Notes under the pieces: generated by a model
The model's input: only the letters and a program-made list of their open reading frames with translations
Databases searched by the model: none
Told to the model about the DNA's origin: nothing
Shown here: positions 24,958 to 34,234 of the stretch, in pieces
Position numbering within the stretch: position 1 is the first letter of the stretch
How the letters are laid out: each line of letters starts with the position of its first letter
NCBI RefSeq assembly: GCF_002802985.1
Contig: NZ_NVPT01000002.1
Coordinates: 18,573 to 82,572 of the forward strand
From: Geodermatophilus chilensis
Lineage (GTDB): Bacteria; Actinomycetota; Actinomycetes; Mycobacteriales; Geodermatophilaceae
Reading direction: 5' to 3'
Length of the DNA: 64,000 nucleotides
Program-made: the position numbers and the translations under genes

Positions 24958-26421
24958 TCACCGGGCCGCCGCGCGGCCGGCGCGGCGCCCGAAGAAGGTG
25001 CCGTCACCCAGCGAGGTGCCGCTGATGTAGCCCTCCCCATGGATGCCGGCGCTGGCCCGCCCGGCGGCGAACAGCCCGGGGATCTCCCGTCCGGACACGT
25101 CGAGCACCCCGCCGTCCACGGTCGTGTGCAGCCCGCCCAGCGTGAAGCCGGCAGCGCCGGTGCCCTCCCCCGCGCTGCCCCGCCCGATGGCGAAGCCGAG
25201 CCGGGGGTCCAGTGCCGCGAACGGGGGCTCCAGCGGCCGGAGCCAGCGCGCGTGCTTGTGGAACAGCGGGTCGTCGCCCCGGGCGGCGTGCCGGTTGTAG
25301 ACCTCGACGGTCGCCTGCAGTGCACCGTCGGGTATCCTCAACTCGCTCTCCAGCTCGGCGAGGGTCTCGGCGGCGTGGGTGGGCCGCACCCCCCACAGGT
25401 CCCGCTCCGGGATGGACTCCCAGCCGGCCTCGTCGACGATCACCCACCACGGCCCCGGCTGGTGCTTGACCGCCGCGGAGCTGAACAGCCCCGGGTAGAC
25501 GTCCTCGTTGATGAACCGCTGGCCCAGCGCGTTGACCAGCATCCCGCGCACCATGGCGGCCGGGAGCGCGGTCAGGGCGATCTCCACCGAGCCCATCCGG
25601 CGGGTGGTGGCGCCCAGCGCGGCGGCCATGCGGATGCCGCTGCCGTCGTCCAGACCGTCGCTGACCTTGCCGTGGCCGAGCAGCACCGGGGCGTGCGCCG
25701 CGAGCATCTCCTCGTCGTCGACGAACCCGCCGGTGGTGAGGACGACGCCGCGCCGGGCCCGGTACGCGACGTCGGCGCCGTACCCCCGGGCGGTCACCCC
25801 GACCACCCGCCCGTCCTCCACGACCAGCGCCGAGGCGAGGGTGTCGGTCTGGACCGGTACGCCGGCCTCGTGCAGCGCAGCCACGAGCTTGTCCATGATC
25901 AACCAGCCGGCGAAGCCCTCGGCCGTGGGCCGGTGGCCGCGCGGCACCGGCCGGGCCAGCTGGTCGTAGGGCCAGGCGTTCTCACCCAGCCACATGAGCC
26001 CGTCGCGGGTGGGCGGCATCCATGTGGGCGCGTCGAACAGGGACTCCTGGAACTCGACTCCGAGGGAACGGAACCAGCCGAAGTGGTCGACGCTGCCGTC
26101 GCAGTACAGCCGGAGCTTCTCCTCGTCGGCGTGGGGGCCCAGGGCGGCGCGGAGGTAGGCGAACATGTTGTCCGCGTCGTCCTCGAAGCCGCACGCCTGC
26201 TGCACCGGCGTGCCCCCGCCGAGGTACAGTTCCCCTCCGGACAGTGCCGAGGAGCCGCCGGGCCCCGATGCGCGCTCGAGCACGAGCACCTCTGCCCCGG
26301 CGGCGGCCGCATCGAGGGCGGCCGCCGCACCGGCGCAGCCGAGACCGACGACCAGGACGTCGGCCTCGCCGTCGAACCGCTCGATCGCCGAGGCCGGGAC
26401 CGGGGCGACCGGGCGGCTCAC
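24958..26421 (-). CDS. 3-ketosteroid 4(5-alpha)-dehydrogenase-like flavoprotein
   Basis: 487-aa FAD dehydrogenase. Beyond the GxGxxG site ('VLVVGLGCAGAAAALDAAAAG'), the text 'GGGTPVQQACGFEDDADNMF', 'RAALGPHADEEKL', 'RDGLMWLGENAWPY' and 'RGHRPTAEGFAGWLIMDKL' resembles the Rhodococcus jostii delta4-(5-alpha)-ketosteroid dehydrogenase more than KstD1. Such enzymes introduce the 4,5 double bond into saturated 3-ketosteroids. The C-terminal 'GLFAAGRASAGIHGEGYISGTSLGDG' closes the FAD site. The start is GTG 26421, overlapping the hsaC stop by 4 bases. It is the last gene of the hsa operon. It implies A-ring-saturated substrates (inference). Confidence 0.8.
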   Translation of the reverse strand: MSRPVAPVPASAIERFDGEADVLVVGLGCAGAAAALDAAAAGAEVLVLERASGPGGSSALSGGELYLGGGTPVQQACGFEDDADNMFAYLRAALGPHADEEKLRLYCDGSVDHFGWFRSLGVEFQESLFDAPTWMPPTRDGLMWLGENAWPYDQLARPVPRGHRPTAEGFAGWLIMDKLVAALHEAGVPVQTDTLASALVVEDGRVVGVTARGYGADVAYRARRGVVLTTGGFVDDEEMLAAHAPVLLGHGKVSDGLDDGSGIRMAAALGATTRRMGSVEIALTALPAAMVRGMLVNALGQRFINEDVYPGLFSSAAVKHQPGPWWVIVDEAGWESIPERDLWGVRPTHAAETLAELESELRIPDGALQATVEVYNRHAARGDDPLFHKHARWLRPLEPPFAALDPRLGFAIGRGSAGEGTGAAGFTLGGLHTTVDGGVLDVSGREIPGLFAAGRASAGIHGEGYISGTSLGDGTFFGRRAGRAAAR

Positions 26422-27329
26422 GCGCGCGGGGTGAAGGCGGCCAGCGGCTCGGAGCCCGACCAGTCGTGGCCCCAGTAGCTGTCGGCGGTGATCTCCTCGG
26501 CGGTGTAGGACGTCTCGTCGACCCGCATGCCCTCGCAGCCGTACTCGATGTCCCAGCCGCCGGGGGCGCGCACGTAGAACGACACCATCTTGTCGTTGGT
26601 GTGCCGGCCCAGGGTCGAGGAGATGGAGAAGCCCATCCGGTTGACGTTGTCCAGCGCGCGGCCGACGGCGTCGAGCGTGTCGACCTCGACCATGATGTGC
26701 ACCAGGCCCGGCGGCTCGCCGTGCGGAGCGGGCGCGATCGCCAGGCTGTGGTGGCGGGTGTTGATGCCGAAGAACCGCACCCGTCGCGGAGACCTGCCGC
26801 CGCCCAGGCGCATGGCGCCGCGCGGCTTGAAGCCGAGCACCTCGGTGTAGAAGGCGACCGTCTCGTCCGGGCAGGTGGTGGGCAGGACGACGTGGCCCAT
26901 GCCCTGGTCGCCGGTCACGAACTCCTGCGCCAGACCGGTGATGAGCGGCGAGTGGTCCAGGATCGGGGCGAAGAAGACCTCGACCGGCGTGCCGGCGGGG
27001 TCGTCGAAGGCGATCGCCGCCTCCACGCCCCGCTCGAGGCACTCCTCCTCGGAGAGCTCCTTGACCGCGACGCCCGCGGCCTCCACGGCGCGCCCGACGA
27101 CGGCGAGGGCGAACTGGTCCCGCACCTCCCAGCCCACCGCGCGAACGCGGTCGGTGCCGCGGGGGACGACGACCAGCCGGGCGCGTCGCTCGTCCATCCG
27201 CAGGTAGAGGGCATCGGGGTTCGGGCCGCTGCCCACGGCGAAGCCCAGGGCGCCGACGGTGAGCTCGCGCCACCGGTCGACATCGGTGGTCTGGACCTCG
27301 ATGTAGCCGAGGCCGCGGAGTTCGGTCAT
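26418..27329 (-). CDS. hsaC: Extradiol dioxygenase HsaC
   Basis: 303-aa type I extradiol dioxygenase with two vicinal-oxygen-chelate domains (about 1-130 and 140-290). HsaC cleaves ring A of 3,4-DHSA between catechol carbons. Iron ligands are visible as His146 ('GMGHVVLP'), His211 ('LVHIMVEVD') and Glu262 ('WDIEYGCEG'). Length equals that of the M. tuberculosis protein. It begins at ATG 27329, 28 bases after hsaA, and its stop overlaps the next flavoprotein gene. Confidence 0.95.
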   Translation of the reverse strand: MTELRGLGYIEVQTTDVDRWRELTVGALGFAVGSGPNPDALYLRMDERRARLVVVPRGTDRVRAVGWEVRDQFALAVVGRAVEAAGVAVKELSEEECLERGVEAAIAFDDPAGTPVEVFFAPILDHSPLITGLAQEFVTGDQGMGHVVLPTTCPDETVAFYTEVLGFKPRGAMRLGGGRSPRRVRFFGINTRHHSLAIAPAPHGEPPGLVHIMVEVDTLDAVGRALDNVNRMGFSISSTLGRHTNDKMVSFYVRAPGGWDIEYGCEGMRVDETSYTAEEITADSYWGHDWSGSEPLAAFTPRA

Positions 27330-27357
27330 GGACGGGTCTCCTGTCGGGTGGTGGGCG

Positions 27358-28542
27358 TCAGATCATCGAGCGCATCGGGCCGGGGGGCGGCTCGATGCCG
27401 AGCTGGGAGAGCGCGGAGACGTGGAAGATCGAGCCGGGCACGTGGATGGCGTGCACCAGGCCCATGTGCGCGTCGCGCCAGAACCGCTGCAGCGGGTTGT
27501 CCATCCGCATGGCGTTGCCACCCGAGCGCGCCACGATCTCGTCGACCGCGCGCACGGCCCGCCACGCCGCCTGGGTCTGAGTGCGCCGGCCGAGCGCGCG
27601 CTCCTCGAAGGTGAACTCGTGGCCGGCCGCGGCCAGGTCGTACATCCGGGCGGCGTTGTCGAGCAGCGCGGCCCGGGATGCGGCGATCTCGCCGGCGGCC
27701 TCGCCGATCGCGTAGAGGACGTACGGGTCGTCCTTCACCTTGGTGCCGGTGATCTGCACGCGGGTGCGCTGGTAGGCCAGGTGGTGGGCCAGCGCGCCCT
27801 CGGCGATGCCGATGACCGCGGCGGTGATGCCGAGCGGGAAGGCGCAGGAGAACGGCAGGTGGTACAGCGGGTTGGTCAGCCCGGCGTCCTTGGGCTGGCT
27901 GCCGTCGATGAGCTTGGAGTTGTGGATGACGCGGTAGGACGGGATGAACGCGTCCTCGACCACGATGTCCTTGCTCCCGGTGCCCCGGAGCCCGACGACG
28001 TCCCAGGTGTCCTCCACGATCTCGTAGTCCGAGCGCGGCAGGATCACGTGGAGGTTCTGCGGCGGCTTGGCGACCTCGCCGTCCTCGTCGCCGAGGAAGG
28101 CACCCAGGAAGATCCAGTCGCAGTGGTCGGTGCCCGAGGAGAACTGCCAGCGGCCGTTGAAGACGTAGCCGCCGTCGACCGGGCGGAGCACGCCCATCGG
28201 CGCGTACGGCGAGGCGATCCAAGTGTCCTGGTCCTCGCCCCACACCTCCTCCTGCACCCGCGGGTCGGCCATGGCCATCTCCCACGGGTGGATCCCGACG
28301 ATGCCGGCGACCCAGCCGGTCGAGCCGTCGAGGCTCGCGATCCTCATGACCGTCTCGGCCCACTCGACCGGGTGTGCCTCGGCGCCGCCGTGCCGAGCGG
28401 GCTGCAGCATCCGAATTACACCGGCCTCGCGCAGCGCCTTGGTCGCGACGTCGCTCAGCTTGCCGAGCTCCTCGTTGGCCGGGCCCTGCGCGGCGATCTC
28501 CTCGGCGCGCTCCTCGACGGCGGCAAGGACGGGGTTCGACAT
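27358..28542 (-). CDS. hsaA: 3-HSA hydroxylase oxygenase HsaA
   Basis: 394-aa flavin-dependent oxygenase, the same length as M. tuberculosis HsaA. It has 'VIRMLQPARHGGAEAHP', 'GSTGWVAGIVGIHPWEMA', 'WQFSSGTDHCDWIFLGAF', 'DTWDVVGLRGTGSKDIVVED' and 'FWRDAHMGLVHAIHVPG' at the C-terminus. It takes reduced flavin from HsaB (35314) and hydroxylates 3-HSA at C4. It starts at ATG 28542 and lies between hsaF and hsaC, which supports it as the main HsaA over the paralogue at 21068. Confidence 0.93.
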   Translation of the reverse strand: MSNPVLAAVEERAEEIAAQGPANEELGKLSDVATKALREAGVIRMLQPARHGGAEAHPVEWAETVMRIASLDGSTGWVAGIVGIHPWEMAMADPRVQEEVWGEDQDTWIASPYAPMGVLRPVDGGYVFNGRWQFSSGTDHCDWIFLGAFLGDEDGEVAKPPQNLHVILPRSDYEIVEDTWDVVGLRGTGSKDIVVEDAFIPSYRVIHNSKLIDGSQPKDAGLTNPLYHLPFSCAFPLGITAAVIGIAEGALAHHLAYQRTRVQITGTKVKDDPYVLYAIGEAAGEIAASRAALLDNAARMYDLAAAGHEFTFEERALGRRTQTQAAWRAVRAVDEIVARSGGNAMRMDNPLQRFWRDAHMGLVHAIHVPGSIFHVSALSQLGIEPPPGPMRSMI

Positions 28543-28550
28543 GGGGGATC

Positions 28551-29630
28551 TCACTTCTTCCCGGCCGGAGCAGAGTTCTTCTCTGCGAGGGCGACGGCGA
28601 TGTCGATGAGCTGGTCCTCCTGGCCGCCGACCAGCTTGCGGCGCCCGGCCTCGATGAGGATCTCGGCGCCGGAGACCCCGTAGCGCTGGGCCTGGCGGTC
28701 GGCGTGCTTGAGGAAGGAGGAGTAGACGCCGGCGTAGCCAATGGTCAGCGACAGCCGGTCGAGCAGGCACTCGCCGTCCATCACCGGGCGGACGACGTCC
28801 TCGGCGGCGTCGATGATCTTGAGGGTGTCGATGCCGGTGCGGATGCCGAGCTTCTCGGCGACCGCGACGAAGCCCTCCACCGGCGTGTTACCCGCGCCGG
28901 CGCCGAAGCGGCGGGTGGAGCCGTCGATCTGCTGAGCGCCGTTGCGGACGGCGATGACCGAGTTGGCCACCCCGAGGCCGAGGTTCTCGTGGCCGTGGAA
29001 GCCGACCTGGGCGTCGTCGCCGAGCTCGGCCACGAGCGCGGCTATCCGGTCGCCGGTCTGCTCCATGATCAGCGCGCCGGCGGAGTCGACGACGTAGACG
29101 CACTGGCAGCCGGCGTCGACCATGATCCGGGCCTGCTCCGCCAGCACCTCGGGCGGCCGGCTGTGGCTCATCATCAGGAAGCCGACGGTCTCCAGGCCGA
29201 GGTCCCGCGCCAGCCCGAAGTGCTGGACGGAGATGTCGGCCTCGGTGCAGTGCGTGGCGATCCGGCAGATCGAGGCGCCGTTGCCGGCGGCCTCGCGGAT
29301 GTCGTCGCGGGTGCCGAGCCCGGGCAGCATGAGGAAGGCGATCTTCGCCTGCGTGGCGGTCTTCACCGCCTCCTTGATCAGTTCCTGCTCCGGCGTGTGA
29401 CTGAAGCCGTAGTTGAACGAGGAACCGCCGAGCCCGTCGCCGTGGGTCACCTCGATGACCGGCACGCCGGCGTCGTCGAGGGCGGCCACGATGGAGCGGA
29501 CGTGCTCGACGGTGAACTGGTGACGCTTGGCGTGCGAGCCGTCGCGCAGCGAGGAGTCGGTGACCCGGATGTCGAGGTCGGCGCTGTATGCCTTGGCGTC
29601 CTCGAACAGGGCCTGCTGATTGAGGGTCAT
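28551..29630 (-). CDS. hsaF: 4-hydroxy-2-oxovalerate aldolase HsaF
   Basis: 359-aa DRE-TIM aldolase. It splits 4-hydroxy-2-oxoacids such as 4-hydroxy-2-oxohexanoate to pyruvate and an aldehyde that is channelled to HsaG. The metal-binding '[15 protein letters not shown]' (Asp30) and '[16 protein letters not shown]' (His-x-His) are present. The C-terminal '[15 protein letters not shown]' matches the BphI/HsaF communication domain. It starts at ATG 29630, 10 bases after the hsaG stop. Confidence 0.95.
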   Translation of the reverse strand: MTLNQQALFEDAKAYSADLDIRVTDSSLRDGSHAKRHQFTVEHVRSIVAALDDAGVPVIEVTHGDGLGGSSFNYGFSHTPEQELIKEAVKTATQAKIAFLMLPGLGTRDDIREAAGNGASICRIATHCTEADISVQHFGLARDLGLETVGFLMMSHSRPPEVLAEQARIMVDAGCQCVYVVDSAGALIMEQTGDRIAALVAELGDDAQVGFHGHENLGLGVANSVIAVRNGAQQIDGSTRRFGAGAGNTPVEGFVAVAEKLGIRTGIDTLKIIDAAEDVVRPVMDGECLLDRLSLTIGYAGVYSSFLKHADRQAQRYGVSGAEILIEAGRRKLVGGQEDQLIDIAVALAEKNSAPAGKK

Positions 29631-29640
29631 GTCAGTCCTC

Positions 29641-30570
29641 TCAGCGCGCCGCGGGGACGCGGTCGCCCAGGATCCGGGTGGCGAAGCCCTCGCCGACCGC
29701 GGTCGCGGCGGCGGTCATGATGTCGAGGTTGCCGCTGTAGGGCGGCAGGAAGTCGCCGGCGCCCTCGACCTCGATGAAGACCGCGACGCGGGCCATGCCG
29801 CCGCTCATCGGGTTCGGGTCGTCGAACTGGGGCTCGGCGCGCAGCCGGTAGCCGGGCACGTAGCCGGCGACGTCGGCGGCCATCGACCGGATCGACTCAG
29901 CGATCGCCTCGCGGTCGGCGTCCTCGGGGATGGCGCAGAAGATCGTGTCCTGCATGAACATCGGCGGCTCGGCCGGGTTGAGGATGATGATCGCCTTGCC
30001 CTTGCGGGCGCTGCCGATCACCTCGATGCCCCGTGCGGTGGCCTTGGTGAATTCGTCGATGTTGTTGCGCGTCCCGGGGCCCGCCGAGGGCGAGGCGACG
30101 CTGGCGACGATCTCGGCGTACGGCACCTCGACGACGCGGGAGACCGCGGCGACGATCGGGATGGTCGCCTGGCCGCCGCAGGTGATCAGCGAGACGTTGG
30201 GCGCGTCGACGTGCTCGCCGAGGTTGACCGCCGGCACGACGGCCGGGCCGATCGCGGCGGGCGTGAGGTCGATGGCCTGGATGCCCAGCTCGGCGTAGCG
30301 CGGGGCGTTGGCCCGGTGCACGTAGGCCGAGGTGGCCTCGAAGACCAGGTCGGGCTTCTCGTCCTGCGCCAGCAGCCAGTCGACGCCCCCGGCCGAGGCC
30401 TCGACGCCGTGCTGCGCGGCGCGCCGCAGGCCCGGGCTGTCCGGGTCGACGCCGATCATCCAGCGCGGCTCGATAAGGTCCGAGCGCTGGAGCTTGTACA
30501 TCAGGTCGGTGCCAATGTTGCCGGACCCGACGATGGCGGCGGTCGCCTTGCTCGTCGCAGAGCTGGTCAC
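29641..30570 (-). CDS. hsaG: Acylating aldehyde dehydrogenase HsaG
   Basis: 309-aa acylating acetaldehyde/propionaldehyde dehydrogenase. It converts the aldehyde from HsaF to the CoA ester using NAD and CoA. The sequence shows '[20 protein letters not shown]' (NAD site), catalytic Cys131 in '[12 protein letters not shown]', '[14 protein letters not shown]' and '[20 protein letters not shown]'. It starts at GTG 30570, overlapping the hsaE stop by 4 bases. Length and order are as in other hsa clusters. Confidence 0.95.
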   Translation of the reverse strand: MTSSATSKATAAIVGSGNIGTDLMYKLQRSDLIEPRWMIGVDPDSPGLRRAAQHGVEASAGGVDWLLAQDEKPDLVFEATSAYVHRANAPRYAELGIQAIDLTPAAIGPAVVPAVNLGEHVDAPNVSLITCGGQATIPIVAAVSRVVEVPYAEIVASVASPSAGPGTRNNIDEFTKATARGIEVIGSARKGKAIIILNPAEPPMFMQDTIFCAIPEDADREAIAESIRSMAADVAGYVPGYRLRAEPQFDDPNPMSGGMARVAVFIEVEGAGDFLPPYSGNLDIMTAAATAVGEGFATRILGDRVPAAR

Positions 30571-31364
30571 TGGTCTCCCCCGGTGAAGGTCAGGGCCACG
30601 GAGCCGAGCCCGGCGAACTCGGCGCGGAAGGTGGAGCCGGCCCGGACGTCGAAGGCCCGGGTGCAGGAGCCGGGCAGGATCACGTGACCGGCCTCGAGCT
30701 TCACGCCGAAGGAGGCGACCTTGCGGGCCAGCCAGGCGACGGCGGTGGTCGGGTTGCCGAGGACGGCGCTGGTGTTGCCGCGGGCCACCTCGGCGCCGTC
30801 CTGGAACAGGACCGCGTCGATGTCGGCGGGGTCCAGGTCGGCGGGGCGCACCCGCGCCGAGCCGAGGACGACGCCGGCCGAGGATGCGTTGTCGGCGATC
30901 GTGTCGGCGAGCCCGATCCGCCAGTCGGCGATCCGGCTGTCGATGAGCTCGATGCTGGGCGCGAGGTACTCCGTGGCGGCCAGCACGTCGTCCTCGGTGC
31001 AGTCCTCGCCCGGCAGCGTGTCGCCGAGGACGTAGGCGATCTCAACCTCGATGCGCGGGTAGCAGTACCGGTCGGCCGGGACGGGCTGGTCCTCGGTCAG
31101 CACCATGGTGTCGAGCAGGTGGCCGTAGTCGGGCTCGTCGACGCCCATCATCTGCTGCATGGCCGGCGAGGAGAGGCCGACCTTGTGGCCGTGCACGCCT
31201 TCCCCGGCGTCGCGGCGGCGGCGGATGTTGAGCAGCTGGATCTCGTAGGCGTCGACGACGTCGATGTCCGCGAAGGTGCTGGTCAGCGGCTGGATCGGCG
31301 CACGGTTCCGCTCGGCGGCCCAGAGCAGGCCGGCCGCGGTCTGGCGCTGCGTGGCGGTGAGCAT
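30567..31364 (-). CDS. hsaE: 2-hydroxyhexa-2,4-dienoate hydratase HsaE
   Basis: 265-aa hydratase of the MhpD/fumarylacetoacetase family. It hydrates the dienoate released by HsaD. Characteristic blocks are '[26 protein letters not shown]' across about residues 58-83, '[11 protein letters not shown]' (metal-binding Glu residues), '[12 protein letters not shown]' and '[13 protein letters not shown]'. The start is ATG 31364, with GAGAGG upstream. It is the first gene after a strong hairpin (31437-31475), so it probably has its own promoter in 31365-31436 or depends on read-through from kshB. Confidence 0.93.
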   Translation of the reverse strand: MLTATQRQTAAGLLWAAERNRAPIQPLTSTFADIDVVDAYEIQLLNIRRRRDAGEGVHGHKVGLSSPAMQQMMGVDEPDYGHLLDTMVLTEDQPVPADRYCYPRIEVEIAYVLGDTLPGEDCTEDDVLAATEYLAPSIELIDSRIADWRIGLADTIADNASSAGVVLGSARVRPADLDPADIDAVLFQDGAEVARGNTSAVLGNPTTAVAWLARKVASFGVKLEAGHVILPGSCTRAFDVRAGSTFRAEFAGLGSVALTFTGGDQ

Positions 31365-31436
31365 CCGGGGCCTCTCGGAGTCGGCCCGGCGGGGCGCCGG
31401 GATCGGTACCAGCACCGTGGCACCGGGCGGAGGGGG

Positions 31437-31475
31437 CCGGGCCGCACCTCCCGCTCAGTGGGAGGTGCGGCCCGG
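31437..31475. terminator. Strong hairpin inside the hsa/ksh gene run, perfect 16-bp arms
   Basis: CCGGGCCGCACCTCCC (31437-31452) pairs perfectly with 31460-31475 around GCTCAGT. It lies 11 bases after the kshB stop and 73 bases before the hsaE start, so it should end or attenuate the hsaD-kstD-kshB transcript. Its core, TCCCGCTCAGTGGGA (31449-31463), also fits the 15-bp palindrome found at promoters in this window. Confidence 0.75.
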
Positions 31476-31485
31476 GGTGACCGGG

Positions 31486-32520
31486 TCAGCCCTCGTAGGT
31501 GATGGAGAGCCGGTCGCTGACCGGGAGCGCCTGGCAGGCCAGGATCAACCCGTCGGCCAGGTCGTTCTTGTCGAGCACCTCGTTGCGCTCGAGGGTCACC
31601 TCGCCCTCGAGGACGACGCAGGCGCACGCGCTGCAGGCGCCCTCGCGGCAGGAGAACGGCGCGTCCAGCCCGGCGGCGCGGAGCGCGTCGAGCAGCTTGA
31701 CGCCCGTCGGCCAGGACACCGTCGACCGCTCGCCGTCCAGCTCGACGTCCACGGTGGTGACCGGGCCCTCGGTGGGCAGCTCCGCCTGGACCACCTCGGC
31801 GAACGGATCGCCGGTGAGCGAGGTGAACCGCTCGACGTGCAGCCGGTCTCCGGGCACGCCGGCCTCGGCCAGCGTGGTGACCGCGAGGTCCATGAACGGG
31901 CCGGGCCCGCAGATGAACACCTCGCGCCCGGTGTAGGGGGCGGTCAGCGCCCGGAGGCCGGCCGCGGTGGGCAGCCCCTGCACCGACTCCAGCCAGTGGA
32001 CGACGGTGAGCCGGTCGGGGTGCTCCTTGGTGAGCGTGACCAGCTCGTCGCGGAAGATCACCGAGGACTCGTCGCGGTTGGCGTAGACAAGGGTCACCGC
32101 GCCGGCGCCGGCGGTGAGCACCGATTTGAGGATGCTCATGACCGGCGTGATGCCACTGCCACCGGCCAGCAGCAGCAGGTCCTCGTCCAGCGACCGCGGG
32201 CAGAACGTGCCCGACGGGCGCAGCACGTCGAGGACCGAGCCCTCGGCCGCGTTGTCGCACAGCCAGTTGGAGCCGTAGCCGCCGACGGTGCGCTTGACGG
32301 TGACCTTGAGCCGCTCGGCGCAGTGCGGCGAGCTGGACAGCGAGTAGCAGCGGGCCGCCCCGCCCTCGCGCTCGGACGGCACCCGCACGGTGAGGAACTG
32401 CCCCGGCCGGTAGTCGAGCGGGAAGGACGCCGGGTCTTCGGGCTCGAGCACCAGGGAGTGCGCGTCGGCGGTCTCGCGGACGACCTCGACGACCCGGACA
32501 CGCTGGGGACCGGTGGACAT
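31486..32520 (-). CDS. kshB: 3-ketosteroid 9-alpha-hydroxylase reductase KshB
   Basis: 344-aa electron-transfer flavoprotein. It passes electrons from NAD(P)H to KshA. Domain order is an FAD-binding beta barrel ('RCYSLSSSPHC', about 58-68), an NAD-binding domain ('LLLLAGGSGITPVMSIL', 'FICGPGPFMD'), and a C-terminal plant-type [2Fe-2S] ferredoxin ('CREGACSACACVVLEGEV' plus a fourth Cys in 'ILACQALP'). The start is ATG 32520, 16 bases after the kstD stop. Length matches family members. kshA is encoded separately at 22410. Confidence 0.94.
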   Translation of the reverse strand: MSTGPQRVRVVEVVRETADAHSLVLEPEDPASFPLDYRPGQFLTVRVPSEREGGAARCYSLSSSPHCAERLKVTVKRTVGGYGSNWLCDNAAEGSVLDVLRPSGTFCPRSLDEDLLLLAGGSGITPVMSILKSVLTAGAGAVTLVYANRDESSVIFRDELVTLTKEHPDRLTVVHWLESVQGLPTAAGLRALTAPYTGREVFICGPGPFMDLAVTTLAEAGVPGDRLHVERFTSLTGDPFAEVVQAELPTEGPVTTVDVELDGERSTVSWPTGVKLLDALRAAGLDAPFSCREGACSACACVVLEGEVTLERNEVLDKNDLADGLILACQALPVSDRLSITYEG

Positions 32521-32536
32521 GGGCGGGCTCCTGCAG

Positions 32537-34234
32537 TCAGGCCGGCTGGCCGAGCGGGTCGGCGGACGGGGTGGCCGGCGCGGTGGCGGCGGCGTGCCGG
32601 GCGGCGATGTAGCCGAAGACGATGGCGGGGCCGATGGTGGCGCCCGGGCCGGCGTACTCGTTGCCCATGACCGACGCCGACACGTTGCCGGTGGCGTACA
32701 GGCCGGCCACCACGCCGCCATCGGCGCGGAGCACACGGGCGTGCTCGTCGGTGACCAGCCCGCCCTTGGTGCCCAGGTCGCCGACCTCGATGCGGAAGGC
32801 GTAGTAGGGCGCCTTGTCCAGGACGTCGATGTTCGGGTTGGGCAGCGTCGGGTCGCCGTAGTACCGGTCGTAGGCGGAGTTCCCGCGGCCGAAGTCGGCG
32901 TCGACCCCGGCGCGGGCGAAGCCGTTGAACCGCTCGACGGTGGCTGCCAGCCGGTCGGCCGGGACGCCGATCTTGCCGGCCAGCTCCGCGAGGGTCCCCG
33001 CCTTGAACGCGATGCCCGCCTCGTAGAACTCCCGCGGGATCGGCATGCCGGGCAGGATCTGCGCAAACGGGTAGCGCGACCGGGCCTTGGCGTCCATGAC
33101 GAACCAGGCCGGCACGTGCCCGCCGGCCAGCTGGTCGTGCACGAAGTTCACGTAGGGCGCCGACTCGTTGGTGAACCGCACCCCTTCGGCGTTGACGATG
33201 ACCGACGGCGGGATGCACCGCTCCGACACCAGCGGGATCACCGCGCCGGCGGGGTGGCGGACCGAGGGCATCCACCAGGCGTCGTCCATGAGGTCGAGTG
33301 CGGCGCCGACCTGCTCCCCCGCCACGATGCCGTCGCCGACGTTCTCGCGCGCCCCGGCGCTGTAGTCGGGATGGGCGCCCTCGGGCAGGTACCTCGCCCG
33401 CAGCTCGGGGTCGTGGTCGAAGCCGCCGGTGGCCAGCAGCACGCCGCGTCGGGCGGCGACGCGCACCGTCGTCCCCTCACGGTCGACCACGACGCCGCGC
33501 ACGGCGCCTGCTGCGTCGGTGACCAGCTCGGTCATCGGCGAGCGCAACCACAGCGGGATGCCGGCGTCCTTGAGGGCCATGCGCATGCGGGCGGCCAGGG
33601 CGCGGCCGCCGGTGGCCATGTGCCGGCGGCGGACGACGTTGCTCGACACCCGCCAGGCGGCGACCACCGACGCCCAGCGGCCGCGCCAGGTGCGCTTCAC
33701 CATCGCCAGGTCGTGGTAGTCCTTCGCGGTCACCCACAGGCCCAGCGGACCCTTCATGCTGTTGGGCCGTTGGTACTTCTCGTCCTCGCCTAGTGTGCGG
33801 GTGTCGAACGGCTTGGCCTCGATCGATCGGCCCAGCGGACGCCCGCCCTCGAGTTCGGGGTGGTAGTCGGCGTAGCCCTTGGTCCAGGAGAACTTCATCC
33901 ACCTGCTGCGGCAGAGCAGCTCCATGGCGGCGGGGCCGTGGTCGACGAAGGCGTCGAGGCGGGCGGCGGGCACCCGGCCCTCGGTGAGCAGGTCGAGGTA
34001 GCGCCGGATGGACTCACGGCTGTCGTCGTGCCCGTTGGCGCGCAGTGTCGGGTTGTTCGGGATCCAGATGCCACCACCGGAGATGGCCGTGCTGCCGCCG
34101 AACTTCCTGCCCTTCTCGACGACCAGCACGCTCATGCCCGCGTCGGCCGCGGCAAGCGCCGCGGTCATGCCGCCGCCTCCCGAGCCGACGACGACGAAGT
34201 CGTACTCGGCGTCCCAGCTCCCCGCCGCAGTCAT
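32537..34234 (-). CDS. kstD: 3-ketosteroid delta-1-dehydrogenase KstD
   Basis: 565-aa FAD enzyme that introduces the 1,2 double bond in 3-ketosteroid ring A. The FAD site is 'FVVVGSGGGGMTAALAAADAG' and 'GGSTAISGGGIWIPNN', which are near-signature text for KstD. 'PYVNFVHDQ' precedes the Tyr-rich catalytic region, and 'DLGTKGGLVTDEHARVLR' with 'GLYATGNVSASVMGNEYAGPG' carries the C-terminal Tyr that promotes keto-enol shift. Length matches M. tuberculosis KstD (563 aa). The start is ATG 34234, overlapping the hsaD stop by 4 bases. Confidence 0.94.
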   Translation of the reverse strand: MTAAGSWDAEYDFVVVGSGGGGMTAALAAADAGMSVLVVEKGRKFGGSTAISGGGIWIPNNPTLRANGHDDSRESIRRYLDLLTEGRVPAARLDAFVDHGPAAMELLCRSRWMKFSWTKGYADYHPELEGGRPLGRSIEAKPFDTRTLGEDEKYQRPNSMKGPLGLWVTAKDYHDLAMVKRTWRGRWASVVAAWRVSSNVVRRRHMATGGRALAARMRMALKDAGIPLWLRSPMTELVTDAAGAVRGVVVDREGTTVRVAARRGVLLATGGFDHDPELRARYLPEGAHPDYSAGARENVGDGIVAGEQVGAALDLMDDAWWMPSVRHPAGAVIPLVSERCIPPSVIVNAEGVRFTNESAPYVNFVHDQLAGGHVPAWFVMDAKARSRYPFAQILPGMPIPREFYEAGIAFKAGTLAELAGKIGVPADRLAATVERFNGFARAGVDADFGRGNSAYDRYYGDPTLPNPNIDVLDKAPYYAFRIEVGDLGTKGGLVTDEHARVLRADGGVVAGLYATGNVSASVMGNEYAGPGATIGPAIVFGYIAARHAAATAPATPSADPLGQPA

